Source: Acidimicrobiales bacterium
GTDB lineage: Bacteria > Actinomycetota > Acidimicrobiia > Acidimicrobiales > DATDAH01
NCBI GenBank assembly: GCA_016794585.1
Contig: JAEUJM010000015.1
Coordinates: forward strand, 62,001 to 126,000
DNA: 64,000 nt
Direction: 5' to 3'
The notes beneath the pieces are model-generated. The model did not search any database. It was not told the origin of the DNA and was given only the letters and a program-made list of their open reading frames with translations. How positions within the stretch are numbered: the stretch's first letter is position 1; every line of letters starts with the position of its first letter. A program made the translations under genes and the position numbers. Positions 8,820 through 17,559 of the stretch are shown here, one piece after another.

Positions 8820-9478
8820 CCGGACCCCTCGCCCTCGTGGGCGGCGAAGCCTTCACCGAGGGCTGCACCTTCGACGCCGAGCTGCTCGCCGCCAGCGGCG
8901 GCACCGAGGTGGTGGTGCTTCCCACCGCCGCGGCGTACGAGCACCCCGATCGGGAGGTCGCCGCGGCCACGACGTGGTTCGAAGGGCTCGGTGCCTCGGT
9001 CCGCGGCCTCGACGTGCTTCGCCGGCCCGACGCCTTGCTGCAGGAGCACGTCGACGCGGTGGCCGCGGCCCGCTTCGTCTACGTCACCGGCGGCTCGTCG
9101 ATGCACCTGCGCTCGGTGTTCAAGGACTCCCCGGTGTGGGACGCGCTCGTGGCCGCCTGGGAGGGCGGGGCGGTGCTCGCCGCCTCGAGTGGCGCGGCCC
9201 GCGTGCTCTGCGACCCGATGGTCGATCCGCGCGGAGGCGCCTTCGCCGTGGGCCTCGGCCTGCTCCCGGGCCTCGCGATCATCCCGCACCACGATCACTG
9301 GTCACGGGAGAAGGCCCACCGCACCATCCAGCTCGCGCCGCGGGGCCTGCCCATCGCCGGCATCGACGACCGCACCGCGCTCATCCGAGACCCCGACGGC
9401 ACGTGGCGCATCGCCGGCGCCGGCGAGGTGGCCGTCTTCGTCGACGGCCAGCCCCAGGTCCTCTCCGTCCTGCCCTGA
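8816..9478 (+). CDS. Peptidase S51 / class I glutamine amidotransferase-like protein
   Basis: 220 residues. It belongs to the S51 (dipeptidase E/cyanophycinase) superfamily: VVLPTAAAYEH near residue 35, VYVTGGSSMHLRSVF near 86, and the nucleophile elbow LAASSGAARVLCDPM near 122. Cyanophycinases have GTSAGA at this elbow; here it is ASSGAA, still with a Ser followed by Gly/Ala. A later HHDHWSREKAH resembles the His-containing segment of the family. It is likely a cytoplasmic peptidase or hydrolase of unknown substrate. It starts inside the stop of the methyltransferase gene and converges on the cyclophilin gene 27 bases away. Confidence 0.82.
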   Translation: MTGPLALVGGEAFTEGCTFDAELLAASGGTEVVVLPTAAAYEHPDREVAAATTWFEGLGASVRGLDVLRRPDALLQEHVDAVAAARFVYVTGGSSMHLRSVFKDSPVWDALVAAWEGGAVLAASSGAARVLCDPMVDPRGGAFAVGLGLLPGLAIIPHHDHWSREKAHRTIQLAPRGLPIAGIDDRTALIRDPDGTWRIAGAGEVAVFVDGQPQVLSVLP

Positions 9479-9505
9479 CCGCGGCGGCCGGTGGCCGCTC
9501 GTTGT

Positions 9506-10381
9506 TCAGCCGGCGGTGGTCGTGGTGGAGTCGCCGTCGCCTGAGGCCCCGGACTCCTCGATGGTCACCGAGTTGATGGTGACGGTCTCGCTGGGGGCGC
9601 CGCCGAGGCCGCTCTCGGGGTCGTCCTCGTTGAGGGCGAGCACCGAGTTGATGACCTCGATGCCGGCCTCGTCCGTGGTGCCGAACACGACGTAGGTGCC
9701 CTGCCCGTCGAGGGCCGACGCCGCGTCGGTACCGACGAAGAAGAACTGCGCCGAGCCGCTGTCGGGGCCGGCCGACCGGGCCATGACCAGCTGGCCGGGG
9801 GCGTAGGTGTAGCCGTCGCCCTCGTCGGGGATCGTGTAGCCGGGGCCCGGGTCGCTGGCGTCGTTCGTGTGGGGCGAGCCGCCCTGGATGATGCCGATCG
9901 AGGTGTCGGTCCGGAAGATCTCGGTGCCGTCGTAGTACCCGTTGCGGGCCAGGTTCACGAAGTTGTTGACGGTGCCGGGGGTGTCGGTGGTGTTCAGGTC
10001 GACCCGGATCTCGCCTTGGTTGGTGTCGAACACCGCGGTGTAGGTGGCGTCCGGGTCGAGGCAGTCCTGGAAGGCGCCGGCGTAGTCGAGCACGGGCTCG
10101 GCCGGCGGGGTGTCGGGGGCGCACTCGCCGTCGCCGTAGACGAAGGGCGCGTCGGCGGGCTGGTCCGCCGCCGTGGTGGTCGTGGTGGAATCGGAGGCCG
10201 AGTCCTCGCTGTCGTCTCCGGCGAAGGTCGAGTAGGCGAACATGGCGCCGAGCACCACCACACCGAGGATGCCGAAGGTGAGGTAGCGCCGGCGCTGCGC
10301 CCGCTTGCGCTGCTCGGCCTGGGCAGCCTCGATCCGTGCCTGTCGTGCCTGCTTCTGGCGTTCCCGCTTCTCAGTACCCAC
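9506..10381 (-). CDS. Membrane-anchored peptidyl-prolyl isomerase (cyclophilin)
   Basis: 291 residues. A highly charged N-terminus (residues 1-32, rich in K/R/Q/E) precedes one transmembrane helix (YLTFGILGVVVLGAMFAYS), a Thr-rich linker, then a cyclophilin domain from about residue 108. Conserved cyclophilin stretches are NNFVNLARNGYYDGTEIFR, GIIQGGSP, GQLVMARS and SAQFFF, with the catalytic Arg in IFR. It probably folds proteins on the outer face of the membrane. A short Thr/Ser tail follows. The GTG at 10381 has TAGCTT eight bases upstream. Confidence 0.92.
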   Translation of the reverse strand: MGTEKRERQKQARQARIEAAQAEQRKRAQRRRYLTFGILGVVVLGAMFAYSTFAGDDSEDSASDSTTTTTAADQPADAPFVYGDGECAPDTPPAEPVLDYAGAFQDCLDPDATYTAVFDTNQGEIRVDLNTTDTPGTVNNFVNLARNGYYDGTEIFRTDTSIGIIQGGSPHTNDASDPGPGYTIPDEGDGYTYAPGQLVMARSAGPDSGSAQFFFVGTDAASALDGQGTYVVFGTTDEAGIEVINSVLALNEDDPESGLGGAPSETVTINSVTIEESGASGDGDSTTTTAG

Positions 10382-10389
10382 GGCGGGGA

Positions 10390-10395
10390 AAGCTA
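10390..10395 (-). promoter_or_regulatory. -10-like TAGCTT of the cyclophilin gene
   Basis: TAGCTT on the minus strand eight bases before the GTG at 10381, in a local A+T-rich patch. Confidence 0.4.
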
Positions 10396-10441
10396 TCGCC
10401 TCGCCGTCGTCGGCCCAGATCGCGGGTGCGGACGGCCTCGG

Positions 10442-12592
10442 TCAGAGGGTCGGATCGACGGGGGCGACCTGACCGGCGGTGACCGGGAAGACGGTGCCCT
10501 CGTCGTACACGGACGCGCCGTCCCAGTAGAGGGCCCGACCGGCGGCAGGGTCCACGATGGCGGCGCGGTAGTTCCCCGGGGCCAGGCCGTCGATCCGGTA
10601 GTCGCCGTCGACGTCGGTCGTATCTGCTCCGGCGATGCCCGACGGGCCGATGGCGACGACCCATGCGCCACCCACGGCCGCGACGTCGTCGCTCACGGTG
10701 CCGCGCAGGGAGCCGGTGGTCGGCCGCAGGGCGGCGCTCGCGGTCCCCGGGGCGGCGACCACGGCCGAGTTGTCGAGGCGATCGACCGGCTGGTCGTCGA
10801 ACCACTCCCGCTCGTGCAGGCCCGTCGGGTCGATGAAGCCGATGCGGTAGGTCCCGGGACTGAGCGGCAGCGAATAGCCGCCGTTGGCGTTGGTGCGCGT
10901 GGCGCGCGCCAGCGAGTACGTGTCGGCCCGCAGGGCGGCGACGAGGACGGACGAGAGCGGCTGGCCCGCGGTGTCCGTCACGTTCCCGACGATGGCGGCG
11001 GCGCTGCCCGGCGGCGCCTGGGCCGGAAGGACGGCGTCGGACGTCGTGGTCGCCCCAGCGGTGGTCACCGCCGGCGTGGAGCTCGGGACGTCGCCGGCGC
11101 TCGGATGGAACCGCGGCGCGTGGGCACCGCTGAGATCGACGGTGACCAGGTAGTGGGTCCCGTTGCGCAGAGCGCCGATGGCGTACTCGCCGTTCGAGTT
11201 CGTGGTGGCGGCGGCCTCGGGTCCACCGAGGGCGTTGAGCGACATGGTCAGGGCGCCCGCCAAGGGCTGGCCCGACCCGAGCTCGGTGACGCGGCCGGCG
11301 ACGGTGCCCCCGCTCGGGGCCAGGGTCGGCCCGGCGACGGTCGTTCCGGTCCCGACGACGATCTCGTACGGGTCACCGTGGAACCCCGGCTTGTACGCGC
11401 CCGTGGGCTCGATGCCGTAGAGGTAGTAGGTCCCGGGCGGGACGGCGAAGGCGAACATGCCGTTGGAGTCGGCGCCCGCTCCACCCGCCACGGAGAACTC
11501 GTCGGGCCGCAGCGCCGCGACCAGGCCGCCGTCCAGGCCCTCGCCGCCCGAGCCGCGGATGTTGCCCAGGATCGCCGGGCCGAGGAAGGCGGCGGCGCGG
11601 TGGGCGTCGCCTTCGGCCAGGTGGTCCGCGGCGTCGCCGACGCCGAGCTCGCCCGAGTTGTTGTCGCCCCAGCACTTCACCGCGCCGTCGTCGAGGAGCG
11701 CGCAGGAGTGGAACTCGCCGGCGGTGACCGCATCGACGGTGTGGGCCGAGCCGAGGTTCAAGGGGGGAAGGGCGTCGCCCATCTCGCCGGGCTGGTCACC
11801 GCGGTAGACGCCCGGGATGCCGAGCTGGCTGACGTTGTTCAGGCCCCAGCACTTGACGTGGTCGTCGTCGAGGAGGGCACACGTGTGGTTGCCGCCGGCG
11901 GTGATGGCGGTGGCGGTGCGTCCGGCGCCGAGGGCGACGCTGGGGAGGAGGTCGCCCATCTCGCCGGGTTCGTCGCCGCGGTCCTCCGTGTCGCCCAGGC
12001 CGAGGCGGCCGTGGAGCGACTCGCCCCAGCACCTGACCGCCTGGGTGTCGAGGATGGCGCAGGTGTGGAGCGCTCCGGCGGTGATGGCGGTGGCGGTGCG
12101 TCCGGTGCCGAGGGCGATGGTGGGGAGGGTGTCGCCCATCTCGCCGGGGCCGTCACCGCGGTTGGCGGTGTCGCCGAGGCCGAGTTGGCCCTTGTCGTTG
12201 AGGCCCCAGCACTTGACGGTGCCGTCGTCGAGGAGGGCGCAGGTGTGGTTGCCGCCGGCGGTGATGGCGGTGGCGGTGCGTCCGGTGCCGAGCGCGGTGT
12301 CGGGGAGGCCCAGGTGCATCTGCTCGGGGACCGTGCCCTGACTCCCGGTGGCGCCGTTGCCGAGCTGACCGACGCCGTTCGCACCCCAGCAGCGCACGAC
12401 TCCCGTGCTGAAGATCGCACAGGAGTGCCCGTAGCCGGTGCTGATGGATCGGCTCGCCGGCGCAGCATCCGGGGTTTCGTTCCCGTCGGCGACCGCCGGC
12501 GACGCCGGCCCCGGGACGACGAGGACCGCCACGAGCGCCGTCGCCACGAGGAGTGCGTGCCGGATCCGGCCCGTCGAACGACGTCTGATCAT
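10442..12592 (-). CDS. Secreted RCC1-repeat protein with three carboxypeptidase-regulatory-like domains
   Basis: 716 residues from the ATG at 12592, preceded by GGAGG. A Sec signal (basic RRRSTGRIRH, then LLVATALVAVLVVP) leads to five RCC1-type blades, each with a GxxHxCAL.. strand and a CWGxNxxGQLG motif; the Cys pairs suggest disulfides outside the cell. After residue about 300 come three to four beta-sandwich repeats of the CarboxypepD_reg type (GTVAGRVTELGSGQPLAGAL, AIVGNVTDTAGQPLSSVL), ending in a last one at the C-terminus. It is probably a cell-surface or secreted adhesion/binding protein. The RCC1 part contains near-identical 180-bp DNA repeats. Confidence 0.85.
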   Translation of the reverse strand: MIRRRSTGRIRHALLVATALVAVLVVPGPASPAVADGNETPDAAPASRSISTGYGHSCAIFSTGVVRCWGANGVGQLGNGATGSQGTVPEQMHLGLPDTALGTGRTATAITAGGNHTCALLDDGTVKCWGLNDKGQLGLGDTANRGDGPGEMGDTLPTIALGTGRTATAITAGALHTCAILDTQAVRCWGESLHGRLGLGDTEDRGDEPGEMGDLLPSVALGAGRTATAITAGGNHTCALLDDDHVKCWGLNNVSQLGIPGVYRGDQPGEMGDALPPLNLGSAHTVDAVTAGEFHSCALLDDGAVKCWGDNNSGELGVGDAADHLAEGDAHRAAAFLGPAILGNIRGSGGEGLDGGLVAALRPDEFSVAGGAGADSNGMFAFAVPPGTYYLYGIEPTGAYKPGFHGDPYEIVVGTGTTVAGPTLAPSGGTVAGRVTELGSGQPLAGALTMSLNALGGPEAAATTNSNGEYAIGALRNGTHYLVTVDLSGAHAPRFHPSAGDVPSSTPAVTTAGATTTSDAVLPAQAPPGSAAAIVGNVTDTAGQPLSSVLVAALRADTYSLARATRTNANGGYSLPLSPGTYRIGFIDPTGLHEREWFDDQPVDRLDNSAVVAAPGTASAALRPTTGSLRGTVSDDVAAVGGAWVVAIGPSGIAGADTTDVDGDYRIDGLAPGNYRAAIVDPAAGRALYWDGASVYDEGTVFPVTAGQVAPVDPTL
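11894..12290. repeat. 180-bp tandem DNA repeat inside the RCC1 gene
   Basis: A nearly identical stretch around GGCGGTGATGGCGGTGGCGG begins at about 11898, 12078 and 12258, exactly 180 bases apart, each copy encoding one 60-residue RCC1 blade. The closeness at DNA level points to recent duplication or gene conversion. Confidence 0.8.
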
Positions 12593-12677
12593 GATCCTCC
12601 CCGTCCCTCGGTGTCGACACGATGTCAGATCGGCGACCGAGCCGCCCACCGACGCTCCGCGAGGCGTTCGGATGGAG

Positions 12678-12709
12678 ACCGGGTGGCCAAGCCGCTCCGA
12701 CGGAGGAGG
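12678..12709 (-). repeat. Dispersed REP-like element, copy 1
   Basis: Read on the minus strand the element begins CCTCCTCCGTCGGAGCGGCT and ends CCACCCGGT. It contains the palindrome CTCCGTCGGAG and follows the stop of the aldehyde dehydrogenase gene (12718) by 8 bases. Copies 2 and 3 are at 15504-15535 and 48227-48260. Confidence 0.75.
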
Positions 12710-12717
12710 ACCCGGTG

Positions 12718-14148
12718 TCAGGTGTCGATCTGGGCGCGCTGGAGGCGGCCGGAGTAGTCGACGTAGACGGTCTTGACCTGGCTGAACTGCTCGATGCCGC
12801 GGGCGCCGGCCTCGCGGAAGCCGTTGCCGGTGTGCTTGGTGCCGCCGAACGGCAGCGGGATCTCGGCGCCGATGGTCGGGGCGTTCACGTAGCAGATGCC
12901 CGTGTCGATGCCGTCGACGGCCTGCAGGGCGCGGTTGATGTCCCGGGTGTAGACCGCGGCGGACAGGCCGTACTCCACCTGGTTCACGATGTCGACGGCG
13001 GCGTCGAGCGAGTCGACCTCGATGACCGAGAGCAGCGGCCCGAAGGCCTCCTCCCGGGCGATGCGGTGCTCGGGGGCGACGCCGGCGAGGACCGTGGGAC
13101 GGAAGAAGGCGCCGCCGTCGCAGCCGTCCACCTCGGTGATGCCGCTGGCGCCGGCGATCGTGGCGCCCTCGGCCACGGCGGCGTCGAGCATCCCGGCGAT
13201 GCGCTCGGCGCTCTGGCGGGTGATCACGGGGCCGACGTCGGTGGTCGGATCGACGGGGTCGCCCAGTTTGAGCTCGGCGGCGCGTGCCACCACCCGATCG
13301 ATCAGCTCGGCGGCCATGCCCCGCTGCACCACGAGGCGGGAGGTGGACGTGCAGCGCTGGCCCGAGCTGCCGAACGCGCCGAAGAGGGCGCCGTCGGTGG
13401 CGAGGTCGAGGTCGGCGTCGTCGAGCACGATCATGGCGTTCTTGCCGCCGAGCTCGAGGGAGACGAGGCGGGGGCCGGTCTCCATGGCCGCGGCGGCCAC
13501 CTTCCGGCCGGTGGGCACCGAGCCGGTGAAGCTGACCGCGCCCACGCCGGGGTGGGTGGTGAGGGCGGCGCCGGTCTCGCCGGTGCCGTGGACGACCTGG
13601 ATGAGGCCCTCGGGCACGCCCGACTCGGCCAGCACCTCGATGAAGGCCTCGCCGCACACGGGGGCCAGCTCGGACGGCTTGATGACGATGCCGTTGCCGG
13701 CGAGCAGGGCGGGGAAGCACTTCCACGACGGGATGGCGATGGGGAAGTTCCAGGGCGTGATCATCCCGACCACGCCGACGGGGATGCGCGTGGTCCACGC
13801 CATCTTGTTGCGGAGCTCGGACGGCACCACGTCGCCGAAGGCCGACCGGCCCTGGCCGGCGACGTAGGCGGCCATGTCGATGGCCTCCTGCACCTCGCCG
13901 CCGCCTTCGATGAGGACCTTGCCCGCTTCTTGACTGACGAGCGCGGCGAGCTCGTCCTTGCGGCCCGCGAGCAGGCGCCCGGCCTCGGCGATGATGTCGG
14001 CCCGCAGGGGGACGGGCACCTTCGCCCACGAGCGCTGGGCCTCGGCGGCGGCGGTCACCGCCCGGTCGACGGCGGCGGCGTCGGCGCTGGGGAACTCGCC
14101 GAGGACCTCGGCGGGCCGCGCGGGGTTGTACGAGGTGACGGTGGTCAT
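12718..14148 (-). CDS. NAD(P)-dependent aldehyde dehydrogenase (semialdehyde dehydrogenase type)
   Basis: 476 residues from the ATG at 14148. All aldehyde dehydrogenase landmarks are present: TPWNFPIAIPSWK (oxyanion Asn), FTGSVPTGRKV (cofactor loop), LELGGKNAMIVLDDADLD (general base Glu) and FGSSGQRCTSTSRL (catalytic Cys). The C-terminal segment NAPTIGAEIPLPFGGTKHTG and VDYSGRLQRAQID resembles the YcbD/alpha-ketoglutaric semialdehyde dehydrogenase group, so a sugar-acid or amino-acid-derived semialdehyde is a reasonable substrate guess. It diverges from lysC across 148 bases. A REP-like element sits right behind its stop. Confidence 0.88.
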   Translation of the reverse strand: MTTVTSYNPARPAEVLGEFPSADAAAVDRAVTAAAEAQRSWAKVPVPLRADIIAEAGRLLAGRKDELAALVSQEAGKVLIEGGGEVQEAIDMAAYVAGQGRSAFGDVVPSELRNKMAWTTRIPVGVVGMITPWNFPIAIPSWKCFPALLAGNGIVIKPSELAPVCGEAFIEVLAESGVPEGLIQVVHGTGETGAALTTHPGVGAVSFTGSVPTGRKVAAAAMETGPRLVSLELGGKNAMIVLDDADLDLATDGALFGAFGSSGQRCTSTSRLVVQRGMAAELIDRVVARAAELKLGDPVDPTTDVGPVITRQSAERIAGMLDAAVAEGATIAGASGITEVDGCDGGAFFRPTVLAGVAPEHRIAREEAFGPLLSVIEVDSLDAAVDIVNQVEYGLSAAVYTRDINRALQAVDGIDTGICYVNAPTIGAEIPLPFGGTKHTGNGFREAGARGIEQFSQVKTVYVDYSGRLQRAQIDT

Positions 14149-14296
14149 GGCCTCAGTCTGCCGCTCCCGCTGGATTCGAGGTGTGGGGAGCGCCCTCGAA
14201 CGACCATGATGGGTCGCCATGTGCGGTGAGCGAGGGACGAGCGAGCCTTGACGATCGCGACGAGGCGTCCGCCGAAGAGCCGAGGGTAAGGCACCC

Positions 14297-15544
14297 ATGA
14301 GAGTGGTCCAGAAGTACGGCGGGACGTCCGTCGCCGATCCCGAGCGCATGCGCTCCGTGGCCGAGCAGATCGCCCGCAGCCACCGCCGCGGCGACGAGGT
14401 CATCGTCGTGGTCAGCGCGATGGGCAAGGAGACCGACGACCTGCTGCGCCTGGCCGAGGAGGTCTCGGGAGAGAACCGCCCCGGGCGCGAGATGGACATG
14501 CTCATCACCGCCGGCGAACGCAAGGCCACCGCCCTGCTGTGCATGGCCCTCCACGCCATGGGGGTCCCGGCCGACTCGTTCACGGGCAGTCAGGCCGGCT
14601 TCCTGACCGACACCAACCACACCAACGCCAAGATCCTCGAGGTGAAGCCCGACCGGGTGGCCGACGCCCTCGCCGCCGGCCGTGTGCCGGTGGTCGGCGG
14701 CTCGCAGGGCGTGTCCACCGAGCGCGACGTCACCTTCCTCGGCAGGGGCGGCTCGGACACCACCGCGGTGGCGCTCGCCGAGGCCCTCGAGGCCGACGTC
14801 TGCGAGCTCTACACCGACGTGTCCGGCGTGTTCACCGCCGACCCGAGGCTCGTTCCTGACGCCCGCAAGATGCACCACATCTCGTTCGACGAGCTGTTGG
14901 AGATGACCGCGGCGGGGTGCCCGAAGCCCGCCATGCGCTCGGTCGAGTTCGCCCGCAACCACCACGTGCGCCTGCACGTGCGTTCCAGCTTCACCTGGGA
15001 GGTCGGCACCTGGGTGACGGAGGAGGAGTCCATGGAGCACGCCATCATCTCGGCCGTCGTCGACGACGACTCGGAGGCCAAGGTCACCATCACCGGTGTC
15101 CCCGACCGGCCCGGCATCGCCGCTTCGCTGTTCCGGCGGCTGGCCGACAGCAACGTCAACGTCGACATGATCGTCCAGAACGTGTCCGAGGACGGCGTGA
15201 CCGACATCTCCTACACGGCGCCCAAGGAGGACCTCGGCACCAGCCTCGCCATCACCGAGGGCCTCGCCGAGGAGATCGGCGCCACCGGGGTGACCGCCGA
15301 CTCCGGCATCGCCCGGGTGAGCGTCGTCGGCGCCGGCATGAAGTCGAACCCCGGGGTGGCGGCCACGATGTTCGAGACCCTCGCCGGCAACGGCATCAAC
15401 ATCGAGATGATCTCGACCTCGGCCATCCGCATCTCGTGCGTCATCGCCGCCGAGCAGCTCGAGCAGGCCGTCGTGGTCCTCCACGACGCGTATGGGCTTG
15501 GCTCCTCCTCCGTCGGAGCGGCTTCGCCATCCGGTTCGTCGTAG
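14297..15544 (+). CDS. lysC: Aspartate kinase
   Basis: 415 residues. It phosphorylates aspartate, the first step to lysine, threonine, methionine and diaminopimelate. The kinase domain starts with VVQKYGGTSVAD and has RGGSDTTAVALA near residue 153 and ELYTDVSGVFTADPR near 169. Two ACT domains follow (about 265-335 and 345-400), the site of feedback inhibition by lysine/threonine. asd follows 220 bases later in the same direction, as in many actinobacteria. The last residues after VVLHDAYGLG (SSSVGAASPSGSS) are encoded by a dispersed REP-like element that has run into the gene end, so the tail is not the family's usual one. Confidence 0.95.
   Translation: MRVVQKYGGTSVADPERMRSVAEQIARSHRRGDEVIVVVSAMGKETDDLLRLAEEVSGENRPGREMDMLITAGERKATALLCMALHAMGVPADSFTGSQAGFLTDTNHTNAKILEVKPDRVADALAAGRVPVVGGSQGVSTERDVTFLGRGGSDTTAVALAEALEADVCELYTDVSGVFTADPRLVPDARKMHHISFDELLEMTAAGCPKPAMRSVEFARNHHVRLHVRSSFTWEVGTWVTEEESMEHAIISAVVDDDSEAKVTITGVPDRPGIAASLFRRLADSNVNVDMIVQNVSEDGVTDISYTAPKEDLGTSLAITEGLAEEIGATGVTADSGIARVSVVGAGMKSNPGVAATMFETLAGNGINIEMISTSAIRISCVIAAEQLEQAVVVLHDAYGLGSSSVGAASPSGSS
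15504..15535 (+). repeat. Dispersed REP-like element, copy 2, overlapping lysC 3' end
   Basis: Begins CCTCCTCCGTCGGAGCGGCT and ends CCATCCGGT on the plus strand; only two mismatches to copy 1 over 32 bases. It overlaps the last codons of lysC, supplying its C-terminal tail. Confidence 0.75.
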
Positions 15545-15593
15545 GCGCTGCCCGCCTCCGGCGGTCAACCGACGACGCCGGCTCGCGCTTCGC

Positions 15594-15707
15594 TCGTTCT
15601 GGTCACGAGTTGGCAACGCTGGTGTAGCCAGGCAGCTACCAGAAGCAGACCACGGTCGTTCTGGTCACGAGTTGGCGACGCTGGTGTAGCCAGGCAGCTA
15701 CCAGAAG
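15594..15707. repeat. Two 52-bp direct repeats with internal hairpin, lysC-asd gap
   Basis: Copies at 15594-15645 and 15656-15707 (period 62) differ at a single base. Each starts TCGTTCTGGTCACGAGTTGG and contains an imperfect hairpin CTGG-tg-TAGC ... GCTA-CCAG. Together with the REP-like copy they fill most of the 220-bp gap between lysC and asd. Confidence 0.8.
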
Positions 15708-15722
15708 TGGAGCGGTGGGTAA

Positions 15723-16805
<1,083 letters not shown>

Positions 16806-16857
16806 CCGCCGGGGCCGTCCGGGGTCGTCCGGGGCGGTCCGTTGCCGGCGCCCTCGA

Positions 16858-17559
16858 TCAGGAGCGGCGGGGACGCGGACGCCGCCGCGCCGCGGGGTCG
16901 CGGCTGGTCCAGGCGATGGCGGCGAGCGCCGCCGCCGTCACCCACCACCAGCGGCGATGGTGCCTGTCGGGCTGCAGCTCCGGGAGCGGCCACTGCGGCG
17001 GGACCGCCTGGCGAAGGACGAAGAGGGCGGCCACCAGCACCAGCAGACCGATGGCGGCCGAGAGCCCGGGGGACCGGTCGCCGCGACCGGCGGCGACGGC
17101 GGCCATGGCCAGCGTGGCGCACCCGAGGGCGAGGATCTCGGCCGAGAGGGCCGCCAGTGGCAGGGACGCGTACCCGTCGAGGAAGGCGGCCCGGTCGAGT
17201 GCGACCAACCAGCCGAGGAGGAGCACCGGCGCCCCGAGCGCCACGCTCGCCACCCGGCGTCGGGCGAGCGTCGTGGGCGAAGCGGCCAACAGGTCCGCTG
17301 CGGCATCGTCGAAGAGGTAGCCGACGGGGGCGACGATGACCAGGCCCACCAGCACCAGGAGCAACGCCCCGGCGTCCTGCACGAGCGAGAGGGCGGCGAG
17401 CAGGGCCAGGCCGAGCGCGGGCCCGCCGGCCACGACGGGCAGACGCGACGCGCGGGCGGTCGGGACGACCAGGTCGACCACTCGACCCGGACGACCTCTG
17501 GGAGACCCACGCCGGGTGGTGGCAGGACGGCGTCGACCGTCGCTGCGCCTCAGCGACAC
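16858..17559 (-). CDS. Polytopic membrane protein at the end of an ABC cluster
   Basis: 233 residues with about six hydrophobic segments (for example GLALLAALSLVQDAGALLLV, ASVALGAPVLLLGWLVAL and AAIGLLVLVAALFVLRQ). The start overlaps the end of the preceding permease gene by 10 bases, so it belongs to the same leftward operon. No enzyme motif is seen. It may be an extra permease subunit of the ABC exporter encoded upstream; that is inference from position. Confidence 0.7.
   Translation of the reverse strand: MSLRRSDGRRRPATTRRGSPRGRPGRVVDLVVPTARASRLPVVAGGPALGLALLAALSLVQDAGALLLVLVGLVIVAPVGYLFDDAAADLLAASPTTLARRRVASVALGAPVLLLGWLVALDRAAFLDGYASLPLAALSAEILALGCATLAMAAVAAGRGDRSPGLSAAIGLLVLVAALFVLRQAVPPQWPLPELQPDRHHRRWWWVTAAALAAIAWTSRDPAARRRPRPRRS

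Noticed and set aside
9869..12757. Very long open frame on the plus strand opposite the RCC1 gene
   Set aside because: It is a high-G+C mirror of the minus-strand RCC1 gene, rich in G, V, A and R with no motif; the opposite strand has a signal peptide, ribosome site and RCC1 repeats.
14248..14276. TTGACG as -35 of lysC
   Set aside because: No acceptable -10 hexamer at 16-19 bases; left unassigned.
15594..15707. Riboswitch (lysine) upstream of asd
   Set aside because: No lysine riboswitch core could be recognised; the segment is two copies of the same 52-bp repeat with a short hairpin.
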